This document shows, piece after piece, positions 37,890 to 46,972 of a DNA stretch of 64,000 nt (position 1 is its first letter; each line of letters starts with the position of its first letter). Origin of the DNA: Proteus mirabilis ATCC 29906 (lineage in GTDB: Bacteria > Pseudomonadota > Gammaproteobacteria > Enterobacterales > Enterobacteriaceae); contig NZ_GG668583.1 of the NCBI RefSeq assembly GCF_000160755.1, positions 135,892-199,891 on the forward strand, written 5' to 3'. The notes below the pieces were generated by a model. The model was given only the letters and a program-made list of their open reading frames with translations, had not been told where the DNA came from and ran no database searches. The position numbers and the translations under genes were made by a program.

Positions 37890-38198
37890 ATGAAGACTAT
37901 TAATGAAATTGCTAATTTAATAGCGGAACAACGTAAAAAATTAGGTATTGAGCAAAAAGATATGTATCTACGTATCGGTATGAAACAGCAACAATACCAA
38001 CGTATAGAATCAGGAAGTGATTTAAAACTATCAACCTTATTAAGAGTATTAGAAGGACTAGATTTAGAGTTATCAATTAAGGCTAAAAATTCTAATATAA
38101 ACCCTATGATTGCAAGTACTGTGATAGCGAATAAAAGCGAAATTGATTTGAAAGATGATGGGGATGATCTCGACTTTTGGTTTAAAACAGAGGAATAA
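37890..38198 (+). CDS. HipB-like XRE-family antitoxin/repressor
   Basis: A 102-residue protein with an XRE helix-turn-helix at about residues 6-60 (LIAEQRKKLGIEQKDMYLRIGMKQQQYQRIESG). The C-terminal tail is acidic (DLKDDGDDLDFWF), as in HipB-type antitoxins that bind a partner toxin. Four phased palindromes upstream overlap its promoter and suggest autoregulation. No complete toxin gene follows. Confidence 0.75.
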   Translation: MKTINEIANLIAEQRKKLGIEQKDMYLRIGMKQQQYQRIESGSDLKLSTLLRVLEGLDLELSIKAKNSNINPMIASTVIANKSEIDLKDDGDDLDFWFKTEE

Positions 38199-38201
38199 GG
38201 T

Positions 38202-38337
38202 ATGAATAAACAAATCGAGAAAGTGGAAGGCCTTAATATTCAGCTACATGGCATTTTAAATGCTTGATGAGCATAAAGAGAAATTAGTATTACATTGGGC
38301 ACAGTTGCATGATGATTTTAAAATCATAGGAAAATAA
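38202..38337 (+). pseudogene. Remnant of a gene after the HipB-like antitoxin
   Basis: An ATG with an AAGG site 4 bases after the antitoxin stop opens a 21-codon frame (MNKQIEKVEGLNIQLHGILNA), then a second, shifted frame at 38260-38337 encodes LDEHKEKLVLHWAQLHDDFK before its stop. The two overlap and look like broken ends of one or more lost genes, perhaps the toxin; the second resembles the C-terminal end of DUF4160-type proteins. From 38338 to 38539 I see nothing. Confidence 0.4.
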
Positions 38338-38539
38338 ATGGGGAGAGAGTACCTTATCATCACATGGCAATTCCTTTATAGATAAGGATGCTTCTCGTCT
38401 TATTTTTCGTCTCTTCCCCTTCTGGTTTTATGTTTTTCAAAAAATTAGGTGTGAATATGGTATTTTTTATCGTTTAAGCCTATTCACTCAAGCAATTTAT
38501 GATTAAAGTAAAACGAGTTTTCTATTATGGAGAGAATTT

Positions 38540-39157
38540 ATGCTTTATATCTTTGATATGGGTAATGTGATTATCGATATTGATTTCAATCGTGTTTTTG
38601 CCGTGTGGAGTAAACTCAGTGGGGTTCCATTAGCCAGTATAAAAGATAATTTTACGACTGGGGAAACCTTTAAATTACACGAACGAGGCAATATTACGGA
38701 TATAGAATTTGCAGAAGCTGTCTGTGCTGAGCTTGGTATTGGACTGAGTTTTGAACAGTTTGCGGAAGGATGGCAGGCTATTTTTATCGCTGTTCGCCCA
38801 GAAGTCATAGATATAATGAATAAGCTAAGAGAGCAAGGTCATCGTGTGGTGGTATTGTCAAATACTAATCGATTACATCAAGATTATTGGCCTCAGCACT
38901 ATCCTGAAATTGCCGCTTCAGCGGATTTTCTCTATTTATCCCAAGATATCGGTATGAGAAAGCCAGATCCTGAAGTGTATAAATATGTGCTACAGTCCGA
39001 AGGCGTTGAAGCACAAGATGCTGTCTTCTTTGACGATTTACAAACTAATGTCGATGCAGCCATTGCGTTAGGTATTCAAGGTGTTCATGTCGTAGATAAA
39101 AATACGGTTGTTGAATACTTTAAAGATCATGATTTTACTCTCCCAGTAACAGAATAA
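38540..39157 (+). CDS. yihX: YihX, HAD-family alpha-D-glucose-1-phosphate phosphatase
   Basis: A 205-residue HAD phosphatase. Motif I is FDMGNVIIDID (first Asp nucleophile position occupied in the E. coli YihX style), motif II is VVLSNTN, the Lys is in MRKPDPEVY, and motif IV is FFDDLQTNVDAA. E. coli YihX dephosphorylates alpha-glucose-1-phosphate. A GGAGAG site precedes the ATG. In E. coli the gene is also downstream of typA. Confidence 0.92.
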   Translation: MLYIFDMGNVIIDIDFNRVFAVWSKLSGVPLASIKDNFTTGETFKLHERGNITDIEFAEAVCAELGIGLSFEQFAEGWQAIFIAVRPEVIDIMNKLREQGHRVVVLSNTNRLHQDYWPQHYPEIAASADFLYLSQDIGMRKPDPEVYKYVLQSEGVEAQDAVFFDDLQTNVDAAIALGIQGVHVVDKNTVVEYFKDHDFTLPVTE

Positions 39158-39237
39158 CGTTGTAATAGGATAACAATTAATTGAATTTGTTATCCTTTTT
39201 TTATAAACACATATTCGGTGTTAATCAGGAATACAGT

Positions 39238-39675
39238 ATGATTGCGTTAATCCAAAGAGTGACACAAGCGAAAGTCGATATTGCCGGTGTGACTGTTGGT
39301 GCCATTAATCACGGCTTACTCGTGCTATTAGGAGTAGAAAAAGACGATAACCAACAGAAAGCAAAAAGATTGTGTGAAAAAGTGTGTGGTTATCGTATTT
39401 TCAGTGATGAAAATGACAAAATGAATCTGAATGTACAACAAGCAGGTGGTAGCCTATTAGTCGTATCGCAATTTACACTGGCCGCTGAAACCCAAAAAGG
39501 GATGAGACCGGGTTTTTCTAACGGAGCGCCTCCTGAAATGGCTGAAAATTTATATCACTATTTTGTTGAGCAGTGTAAGCAACAAGGTTTAGAAACCCAA
39601 ACAGGGCAATTTGCCGCCGATATGCAGGTCACCCTGACTAATGATGGCCCAGTGACATTCTGGTTGCAGGTCTAG
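39238..39675 (+). CDS. dtd: Dtd, D-aminoacyl-tRNA deacylase
   Basis: A 145-residue deacylase that removes D-amino acids from mischarged tRNA. The active-site SQFTL motif and the cross-subunit GPVTF motif near the C terminus are both present. The ATG at 39238 gives the family start MIALIQRV; 19 in-frame upstream codons are not likely used. In E. coli rbn (yihY) lies between yihX and dtd; it is absent here. Confidence 0.95.
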   Translation: MIALIQRVTQAKVDIAGVTVGAINHGLLVLLGVEKDDNQQKAKRLCEKVCGYRIFSDENDKMNLNVQQAGGSLLVVSQFTLAAETQKGMRPGFSNGAPPEMAENLYHYFVEQCKQQGLETQTGQFAADMQVTLTNDGPVTFWLQV

Positions 39676-39698
39676 TTGAATTATAATAGGAGCTTACT

Positions 39699-40613
39699 AT
39701 GTATCATTTACGAACCCCTAAGACGCAAGCAGAATTAGCAGCTTATTATACTTTTCGTTGGGAAATGCTTCGTAAACCGTTACATCAGCCCGAAGGCTCC
39801 GAAAAAGATGGTTATGATACCTTAGCGCATCACCAGATGGTGGTTGATGACAGTGGGCAACCCGTTGCTATTGGTCGTCTCTATATAAATGCCGATAATG
39901 AAGGTGCAATCCGCTTTATGGCGGTACGTGAGGATGCTCAAGGTAAAGGATTAGGCTCTTTAGTTGCCATGGCGTTAGAGTCTTTAGCTCGCCAAGAAGG
40001 GGTAAAGCGTATTGTTTGTAGCGCCAGAGAAGAGTCTGTTCGTTTCTTTGAAAAATTAGGTTATGAGAATTGTGGTTTAGTCACAGGTCCTCAAACTACC
40101 CCGATCAAACATTACTTTATGAAAAAAAGTATTGAATCATTAGATGATATTCTCCATCGTCCTGATTGGTGTGCGGAGTTACAAAAACAGTGGCATCAGC
40201 ATATCCCCCTAAGTGAAAAAATGGGGTTACGTATTACGCAATATACGGGCACCCGTTTTTATACCACGATCCCTGAATCCGGTAATCAAAACCCACACCA
40301 TACTATTTTTGCCGGTAGCCAGTTTTCTTTAGCAACACTGACCGGTTGGGGGCTGATTTGGTTGTTAATGCAAGAGCATAAACTGCAAGGCGATATTGTG
40401 CTGGTGGATGCGCATATTCGTTATCGTAAACCAGTCTCTGGTCGGCCGTCAGCCGTTGCTGATATGGAAAATTTAAGTGGTGATTTAGGACGATTAGCGA
40501 AAGGAAGCAAAGCACGTATTAAGTTAGATGTTGATATTTGTGGTGATGAAGGAACGGGGGCGGTTTTTAGCGGCACTTACATTGTGTTACCCTCACAAAA
40601 TAAACAGTGCTAA
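39699..40613 (+). CDS. yiiD: MadA/YiiD, GNAT-thioesterase fusion (malonyl-ACP decarboxylase)
   Basis: A 304-residue fusion. The N-terminal half is a GNAT domain with the acetyl-CoA loop [12 protein letters not shown]; the C-terminal half is a hotdog thioesterase-like domain beginning near residue 165, with [21 protein letters not shown] as signature. The E. coli homologue YiiD has been reported as a malonyl-ACP decarboxylase that supplies acetyl primers for fatty-acid initiation. It follows dtd, as in E. coli. The activity is taken from memory of that work. Confidence 0.88.
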   Translation: MYHLRTPKTQAELAAYYTFRWEMLRKPLHQPEGSEKDGYDTLAHHQMVVDDSGQPVAIGRLYINADNEGAIRFMAVREDAQGKGLGSLVAMALESLARQEGVKRIVCSAREESVRFFEKLGYENCGLVTGPQTTPIKHYFMKKSIESLDDILHRPDWCAELQKQWHQHIPLSEKMGLRITQYTGTRFYTTIPESGNQNPHHTIFAGSQFSLATLTGWGLIWLLMQEHKLQGDIVLVDAHIRYRKPVSGRPSAVADMENLSGDLGRLAKGSKARIKLDVDICGDEGTGAVFSGTYIVLPSQNKQC

Positions 40614-40788
40614 ATAATAAATCTCTATTTAATTGAAAATTAAGTTATTTATTGTTTTTATCTCTCTTTTTTTCTACCTTTTTCTTATCATGGAAATGGG
40701 GAGTGAGAAATCTCTGCTTTAGTGTCTACCTAATAGTGTTTCTATCGTCACTTAATTGAGGTATATTCCGCAGTTTACGGAGGGAAGC

Positions 40789-41667
40789 ATGGACACCAAT
40801 TTATCTACTCGTCTTAATAAATATATCAGTGAAAGCGGTATCTGTTCACGTCGTGAAGCCGACCGTTATATCGAGCAAGGTCTGGTTCTTATCAATGGTA
40901 AGCGCGCAGGCATTGGCGATCGCGTAACGGCTGGCGATGAAGTGAAAGTGAATGGACGATTAATTGAAGCGCAAGATAATTCTGAGCTGGTGTTGATTGC
41001 ACTGAATAAACCTGTAGGTATCGTCAGTACCACAGATGAAGGTGAGAAAGATAATATTGTTGATTATGTTAACCATAGCACCCGTGTTTTCCCAATTGGT
41101 CGTTTAGATAAAGATTCTCAGGGACTGATTTTTTTGACTAACCATGGTGATCTGGTCAATAAAATCTTACGAGCGGGTAACTCCCATGAAAAAGAGTATT
41201 TGGTCACGGTTGATAAACCCATTACTGATGAATTTATTCGCGGTATGGGGGCGGGTGTTCCTATTCTGGGACAAAAAACCAAGAAATGTAAGGTGAAAAA
41301 AGAAGCCGCAATGGTATTTCGTATCACCTTAGTACAAGGTCTAAACCGTCAAATTCGTCGTATGTGTGAATATTTTGGTTATGAAGTCACCAAGCTTGAA
41401 CGTATCCGTATTATGAATGTTAGTTTGGCGGGATTACCTGTCGGGGAATGGCGTGACTTAACGGATGATGAGCTGATAAAGCTATTTGATGCTATTGAAG
41501 CATCAAGCTCTGAAGCCCCTAAACAGAAGCAAAATAAACCTAAGAAACAGATAAGTAGTAATGCGAAAGCGTTAGGGATCCATATTCCGAAAACAAAAGC
41601 CAAAGAGACGGAAAATAATACGCGTAAACGCTTTGCACAACCAGGGCGTAAAAAGAAAAAACGTTAG
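40789..41667 (+). CDS. rluF: RluF, 23S rRNA pseudouridine 2604 synthase
   Basis: A 292-residue RsuA-family pseudouridine synthase. An S4 RNA-binding domain (residues about 6-60, [22 protein letters not shown]) precedes the catalytic domain with the Asp in [13 protein letters not shown]. The C-terminal tail is lysine-rich (ending GRKKKKR). The ATG at 40789 has a GGAGGG site; 11 upstream in-frame codons are not supported. Very close to E. coli RluF over the core. Confidence 0.94.
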   Translation: MDTNLSTRLNKYISESGICSRREADRYIEQGLVLINGKRAGIGDRVTAGDEVKVNGRLIEAQDNSELVLIALNKPVGIVSTTDEGEKDNIVDYVNHSTRVFPIGRLDKDSQGLIFLTNHGDLVNKILRAGNSHEKEYLVTVDKPITDEFIRGMGAGVPILGQKTKKCKVKKEAAMVFRITLVQGLNRQIRRMCEYFGYEVTKLERIRIMNVSLAGLPVGEWRDLTDDELIKLFDAIEASSSEAPKQKQNKPKKQISSNAKALGIHIPKTKAKETENNTRKRFAQPGRKKKKR

Positions 41668-41706
41668 TTTGTTTCTTTTATAATTCTGAGTTAAATAAGC
41701 GCCTAT

Positions 41707-41738
41707 AGCGGGAGAAATTAGCGCTTATCCCGCTTTAT
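41707..41738 (+). terminator. Terminator after rluF
   Basis: A 7-bp stem (AGCGGGA / TCCCGCT) with a 14-base loop containing a possible alternative pairing, followed by TTATTC. Confidence 0.55.
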
Positions 41739-41754
41739 TCCTCAGTGCAATCAA

Positions 41755-41994
41755 TCACTCTAAATCCAGTTCATCGAGTTTCTTTTGGCGACGTTCAAGT
41801 ACAATGGCGGCTAATTCTGCATCCATAATACGCCCCATTAGCGTGTCATAATCCTGTTTTGATAGGCAATAAAATAACGGAGTTTGGTTATTATCACACA
41901 CTTCGACACTACTACTATTTTCAAGTGCGGTTAAGGGTGCTTGCTGAAATTCATCAAGAGTGATTGTTGGCAGGGAAAAATTGTCATCAGACAT
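41755..41994 (-). CDS. Phd/YefM-like antitoxin, no toxin gene adjacent
   Basis: A 79-residue protein with the layout of Phd/YefM/StbD antitoxins: an N-terminal strand-helix segment (ITLDEFQQAPLTALENSSSVEVCDNNQTPLFYCLSKQDYDTLM) followed by a helical, charged tail. Start at 41994 has a GGAG site 8 bases upstream; an extension of 21 codons exists upstream but lacks support. No toxin-like frame is next to it on either side. Assignment is moderate. Confidence 0.65.
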   Translation of the reverse strand: MSDDNFSLPTITLDEFQQAPLTALENSSSVEVCDNNQTPLFYCLSKQDYDTLMGRIMDAELAAIVLERRQKKLDELDLE

Positions 41995-42077
41995 GAAAAC
42001 TCCGCAATAAGAAAATAGAAAGAGTCTGCATTGTAACGCTTTTTGCAGCAGGCGCAATCTATGCGCCTGCTAAACCA

Positions 42078-43766
42078 TCAAAAGGATAAATTATTTATTA
42101 TTTCGCCGTCTTGCATCCTGTCATCGATAGGCGTTTGGTCATCTTTTTTACCTATTAATGTACCATTTAAGGTCGGTATAACAGCGTCAGCGGCTAAGTT
42201 GCCTTTCAGTTTTAAGGTAAATTGTCCTGTTTCATCGGTAGGTTGCGATAATTTCCAACCCATATTATTAGGCAAAGAGAGGGGCACATTCAGCCCATTG
42301 ACGATAAGAGAAAATAGTCTTTGGTTATTGTTTTGTTCTAATGCAGCAGAGCCACGCACGATGCCTTTATCTACGAAAGCAGAAAACTGTGGAATAATGG
42401 CAGTATCTTGTTGTGTCATTAATGTTATGTCAGGGCGGCGAAGCTCTACGCCATTTAATGTACCACTATCAGCACTTAACGTCGCGGTGCCTTGCCATAA
42501 TCCCCATTGCCCATCTTTGGCGATGATTAAATTTTTCAGTTGGCCTGTTAGGCCGGTAAATTGAAAAGGAAAGAGGGGATTAATATCAATGAGGATAGAT
42601 TGGTTTAATGATAACTGCTTAATATTGATACTCTTCACATCTTGCTCAATAGGTTTAGCAAAGAAGGAGAGCCATTGCTCAGGTAGGGTATATAAAATAC
42701 CTGAGAGTGTTGCATCTTCAATATTTAAAGTCTTTGTCTCGCTGTTCCATTGTCCTGCTAGTTTTATTAGCCCTTTTTCATAGCGTAAGCTTAAATTATC
42801 TATGTTAAATAAATTATCTTGCTGATTTAACTTAGCGATCACATCAGTGACATGTTGATTTTTATACACAATATCATCGGTGTTTAGCTCACCGGATGTC
42901 AGTGATAGGCTATTATTCCACGCAATTTGAGAAAACTGCCCAGCCAATCCACTTATTGCCCACTGTTTCCCTTCGGCAGTAAAATCAACAATGTTCAATT
43001 GCTTGATAGTCATTACTGGAGATTGACTTAATGATTGTTGTAACTCTTCTAAGGTTTTTGTGGATTGCCAACGCAGTCCGGTTAAGTAAACATCATTAAG
43101 TTGCCATTGGTTATCTTGATATTGGCCTGATAAAGAGAGTGAGCCATTAAGGAACTGGGTGGCTAATTTTTCAATCAAAATACGATTTGGTTGATATTCG
43201 CCAGCAACAATAAAATTATTAAAGCTATTTTTTCCTATCATGCCATCAGCAATGGAAAACTGAAAATGCCCCGCACCAATAGGATCGGTCGATGTAGGTT
43301 TCCAAGGTGTGATACCTCCCGTTATTTTGTTAGCGCTAAAGGTGAATGTTGTGCTAGATGTTGGCATGCTATCTAACTGCATATTTTTAAACTGGAGAAT
43401 ATCTGCACTAACAGGAAGGGGAGCTATTTTATTAGCTAAAATAATTTTACCATTCTCTAAAGTAATTTTTTGCAGATGAGACGGCGTAGTAAAAAATTGC
43501 CAGTTAAACCTAAGTTGTGCTGATTGGGCTAATACGGCGGTTTTATCTTGTTTGGGGTTAATGGACAGATCATAAACAACAATTTGTTCTGGTTGAGTTA
43601 AATCATGTTCAATACCGGAAAAGCGAATGTCATAATCACTATACTGTGTTAACCATTCACTGGTTTTTTGCGCACCCCATTGTGTTTGAAGAAAGGCATA
43701 AATCACAATAATAAATAAAATAACGATAAGTATCAGAGATACCAAACTTTTTATCAGCCAGCGCAT
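42078..43766 (-). CDS. yicH: YicH, AsmA-family protein
   Basis: A 562-residue protein with one N-terminal membrane helix (residues about 8-28) and a long beta-rich periplasmic region, as in AsmA-family bridge-like lipid-transport candidates. Length and neighbourhood (xanP, gltS) match E. coli YicH (569). The C-terminal part contains LNGVELRRPDITLMTQQDTAI, typical of the AsmA domain. Function is not established here. Confidence 0.85.
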   Translation of the reverse strand: MRWLIKSLVSLILIVILFIIVIYAFLQTQWGAQKTSEWLTQYSDYDIRFSGIEHDLTQPEQIVVYDLSINPKQDKTAVLAQSAQLRFNWQFFTTPSHLQKITLENGKIILANKIAPLPVSADILQFKNMQLDSMPTSSTTFTFSANKITGGITPWKPTSTDPIGAGHFQFSIADGMIGKNSFNNFIVAGEYQPNRILIEKLATQFLNGSLSLSGQYQDNQWQLNDVYLTGLRWQSTKTLEELQQSLSQSPVMTIKQLNIVDFTAEGKQWAISGLAGQFSQIAWNNSLSLTSGELNTDDIVYKNQHVTDVIAKLNQQDNLFNIDNLSLRYEKGLIKLAGQWNSETKTLNIEDATLSGILYTLPEQWLSFFAKPIEQDVKSINIKQLSLNQSILIDINPLFPFQFTGLTGQLKNLIIAKDGQWGLWQGTATLSADSGTLNGVELRRPDITLMTQQDTAIIPQFSAFVDKGIVRGSAALEQNNNQRLFSLIVNGLNVPLSLPNNMGWKLSQPTDETGQFTLKLKGNLAADAVIPTLNGTLIGKKDDQTPIDDRMQDGEIINNLSF

Positions 43767-44011
43767 AACCTTTCTCCTGTTTTATACTCCATCAAAACAT
43801 CATACAGTTATGCCTGAAAATTGACTTTTGCTCAAGTATTCATCAATAAAAGAGTAATTATGACATTCTCTTTTATCTAGCCGATATTCTTGCCTAAAAG
43901 TAAATAATAATTTTATTGCCTTAAGTAATAATTAAATAATGTTATTAATCAATTTATTAAATGCGCTATTCCGATCAAAGAGTGAAATAGCGCCGGATTG
44001 TGTTTCAGCTA

Positions 44012-45403
44012 TTATTTTTCGGGTGGAAAAATCAGGTTTAAAATAATAGCGGTTAGACCGCCTGCAGCAATACCGGATGACAGTAATGTTTTTAGCCAAT
44101 CTGGTGCAAACTGTAATATTTGAGGTTGCTGTGATACCCCAAGTCCTACGGCCAAAGAGATGGCGAGGATCATAATAGCACGACGATTTAGCGCCTCTTT
44201 AGAGACGATACGCACCCCAGATGCAGCGATAGTACCAAACATAACAAGCGTTGCCCCTCCCAGTACAGGTTCAGGAATTCGTTGTACAAATTCTGCCACA
44301 GAGGGAAATAACCCTAAAATAATCAACATGGCTGCTACGACATAGCCCACATAGCGACTTGCCACACCTGTTAATTGAATAACGCCGTTATTTTGCCCAA
44401 AACAGGAGTTTGGAAAGGTATTAAAAAACGCAGAAACCATAGAGTTCAATCCATTTGCTAATACGCCCCCTTTAATGCGTTTCATATAAAGTGGCCCACT
44501 GACGGGTTGTTCTGAAACATCTGAGGTGGCAGTAATATCACCAATGGTTTCTAATGAGGTGATCATAAACACCAGCATTAGTGGGATAAGTAAATGCCAA
44601 TCAAATGAGAGGCCATAATAGAAAGGTTCTGGTACGGTGATAATCGGTGTTTCTTGTTGTTCAGGCGGTGTAGGTAGCATATCTAGCCACCATGCCAAAA
44701 TATAACCGACAGCCATAGCAATCACTAAAGAAGCGACACGTAAATAAGGGTTTCTTTGACGGTTAAGTAAAATAATAACCACTAATACCGAACCCGCTAA
44801 TAAAAGGTTTTTAGGTGAGCCAAAGGTGTTACTTTCAATAGCGGCGTAACCACCACCAATAGAAGTAAGCCCAACTTGAATTAAAGAAAGGCCGATAATC
44901 ATCACCACAATTCCTGATACCAATGGTGTGATAATCCGGCGAGCTAAATGTAAAAAACGCGATAATAGCACTTCGGTAAGTGAAGCAACCATTAAAGTGC
45001 CAAATAGAGCCGCCATCATTGTTGGAATATCCGCGCCACCATTTTTTAATGCCAATCCCCCCATAATCAGAGGAGCCACAAAATTAAAACTGGTGCCTTG
45101 AATTGATAATAAACCTGAACCTACGGGACCCCAAGCTCGAATTTGGATCAGTGATGCAATACCTGAGGCGAATAATGACATACTGATAATGCGTTGAGTG
45201 TCATGTGCAGGTAACCCTAATGCTTGGCAAATTAAGATAGCAGGGGTTATTACGGCGACAAACATGGCTAATAGATGCTGACAAGCCGCAAATAGTGTTT
45301 GTGGTAATGGGGGCTTTTCTTCTAAAGCGAATAGAAGCTCACTCGTTTTTTGGGGCGAAATCTGACTACTTTGTGACAAATTACGATTTTCTGAAGTAAC
45401 CAT
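44012..45403 (-). CDS. xanP: XanP, xanthine permease
   Basis: A 463-residue NCS2/NAT-family transporter with about 14 membrane segments. The NAT signature is visible as [23 protein letters not shown], with the key Gln-Asn-Asn. The family motif QHLLAMF near the N terminus carries the conserved His. In E. coli XanP (YicE) imports xanthine with protons and lies between gltS and yicH, as here. It is divergent from gltS; the 240-base gap shows no other gene. Confidence 0.94.
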   Translation of the reverse strand: MVTSENRNLSQSSQISPQKTSELLFALEEKPPLPQTLFAACQHLLAMFVAVITPAILICQALGLPAHDTQRIISMSLFASGIASLIQIRAWGPVGSGLLSIQGTSFNFVAPLIMGGLALKNGGADIPTMMAALFGTLMVASLTEVLLSRFLHLARRIITPLVSGIVVMIIGLSLIQVGLTSIGGGYAAIESNTFGSPKNLLLAGSVLVVIILLNRQRNPYLRVASLVIAMAVGYILAWWLDMLPTPPEQQETPIITVPEPFYYGLSFDWHLLIPLMLVFMITSLETIGDITATSDVSEQPVSGPLYMKRIKGGVLANGLNSMVSAFFNTFPNSCFGQNNGVIQLTGVASRYVGYVVAAMLIILGLFPSVAEFVQRIPEPVLGGATLVMFGTIAASGVRIVSKEALNRRAIMILAISLAVGLGVSQQPQILQFAPDWLKTLLSSGIAAGGLTAIILNLIFPPEK

Positions 45404-45645
45404 GATGTGAATTTCTTATCTGGCAAAAAGCGTATTTTAATGATCTGCGCCACAAAAGCAATCGTTTGCGTAAAATTGATGTTATCAAAATGCATAAGAG
45501 GCGCTCACATTTTTATATGTTTTAACTTGTGTTTATCGTCGTTTTTTTTTCTAATCGGGGTATACCTGCTTTTGGCGTTGTTCATGGATGAACTTAGCGT
45601 CGTAGTTTTTTTATACAAAATTAACAAATAAGACGGGGTACATAA

Positions 45646-46860
45646 ATGTATCATCTCGATGTTTATGGCACGCTAGTCGCGGCCACTTTGGTTCTTTTAC
45701 TCGGACGTAAGTTAGTGAAATCTGTTCCTTTTTTAGAACGGTATACGATCCCAGAACCCGTTGCAGGTGGGTTACTTGTTGCAGCTCTTTTACTTGCATT
45801 AAAATCATTTATGGACTGGGAAATTAGCTTTGATCTCTCCTTAAAAGATCCACTGATGCTCGCTTTTTTTGCAACAATTGGTTTAAACGCGAACCTTGCC
45901 AGCTTAAAAGCGGGAGGAAAAGCGCTGTTTATTTTTGTGTTTGTGGTCGTTGGATTACTTTTAGTTCAAAACACAGTAGGTATTGCATTAGCAGAAATGC
46001 TAGGCCTTGATCCTCTTATGGGATTATTAGCCGGTTCTATTACCTTATCAGGTGGTCATGGAACGGGTGCCGCTTGGGGGAAAACATTCGTTGAAAGCTA
46101 CGGCTTTATGAGTGCCTCTGAAGTGGCTATGGCTTGTGCAACCTTTGGTTTAGTGTTAGGTGGATTAATTGGTGGCCCTGTTGCGCGTTATTTAATTCGT
46201 AACATTCCAACCCCAGGCGCAGGCAGTGATGATCATGAAATGCCTACAGCCTTTGAGAAACCCGCTACGGGGAGAATGATCACTTCAATGGTGTTATTGG
46301 AAACCATTGCGATGATTTCTATCTGTTTAATGGCAGGGACTTTCTTATCTCAGTTACTAGAAGGTACGGCTTTCTCATTACCTACCTTTGTGTGTGTACT
46401 GTTCATTGGCGTTATTTTAAGTAATAGTCTATCAATGCTCGGTTTTTATCGTGTATTTGATAGAGCCGTTTCTGTTTTAGGTAACGTTAGCTTATCGTTA
46501 TTTTTAGCGATGGCGCTGATGAGCTTAAAATTATGGGAGCTGGCATCACTGGCAATACCTATGTTGGTTATTCTCGGTGTTCAAGCGGCAGTAATGGCAT
46601 TGTATGCAATTTTTGTCACTTTCCGTGTTATGGGTAAAAATTATGATGCGGCAATTTTGGCAGCGGGTCACTGTGGTTTCGGTTTAGGCGCTACGCCAAC
46701 GGCTATCGCTAATATGCAAGCTGTGACAGATCGTTTTGGTCCTTCTCATCTTGCATTCTTAGTTGTTCCGATGGTCGGTGCATTCTTTATTGATATAGTG
46801 AATGCGATAGTGATCAAATTGTATCTGATGCTACCATTCTTTACGCCTATAGCAGGGTGA
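45646..46860 (+). CDS. gltS: GltS, sodium/glutamate symporter
   Basis: A 404-residue glutamate:Na+ symporter of two inverted repeats of five membrane helices. Re-entrant loops are visible as LSGGHGTGAAWG and GHCGFGLGATPTAIANM. The start MYHLDVYGTLVAATLVLLLGRKLV resembles E. coli GltS. It imports L- and D-glutamate. It is followed by a strong terminator before convergent recG. Confidence 0.95.
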   Translation: MYHLDVYGTLVAATLVLLLGRKLVKSVPFLERYTIPEPVAGGLLVAALLLALKSFMDWEISFDLSLKDPLMLAFFATIGLNANLASLKAGGKALFIFVFVVVGLLLVQNTVGIALAEMLGLDPLMGLLAGSITLSGGHGTGAAWGKTFVESYGFMSASEVAMACATFGLVLGGLIGGPVARYLIRNIPTPGAGSDDHEMPTAFEKPATGRMITSMVLLETIAMISICLMAGTFLSQLLEGTAFSLPTFVCVLFIGVILSNSLSMLGFYRVFDRAVSVLGNVSLSLFLAMALMSLKLWELASLAIPMLVILGVQAAVMALYAIFVTFRVMGKNYDAAILAAGHCGFGLGATPTAIANMQAVTDRFGPSHLAFLVVPMVGAFFIDIVNAIVIKLYLMLPFFTPIAG

Positions 46861-46887
46861 TGACAGTGTTCATCTAGTTCGAATGAG

Positions 46888-46920
46888 AACGGCACAGATA
46901 AGTCTGTGCCGTTTTCTTTT
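46888..46920 (+). terminator. Terminator after gltS
   Basis: An 11-bp stem (AACGGCACAGA / TCTGTGCCGTT) with a 4-base loop followed by TTCTTTT, 27 bases after the gltS stop. Confidence 0.9.
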
Positions 46921-46972
46921 ATAACAAGTATTAAGCCCTCAAGTGCGCTCTAAGCCATTTAAACGGTGTCGT

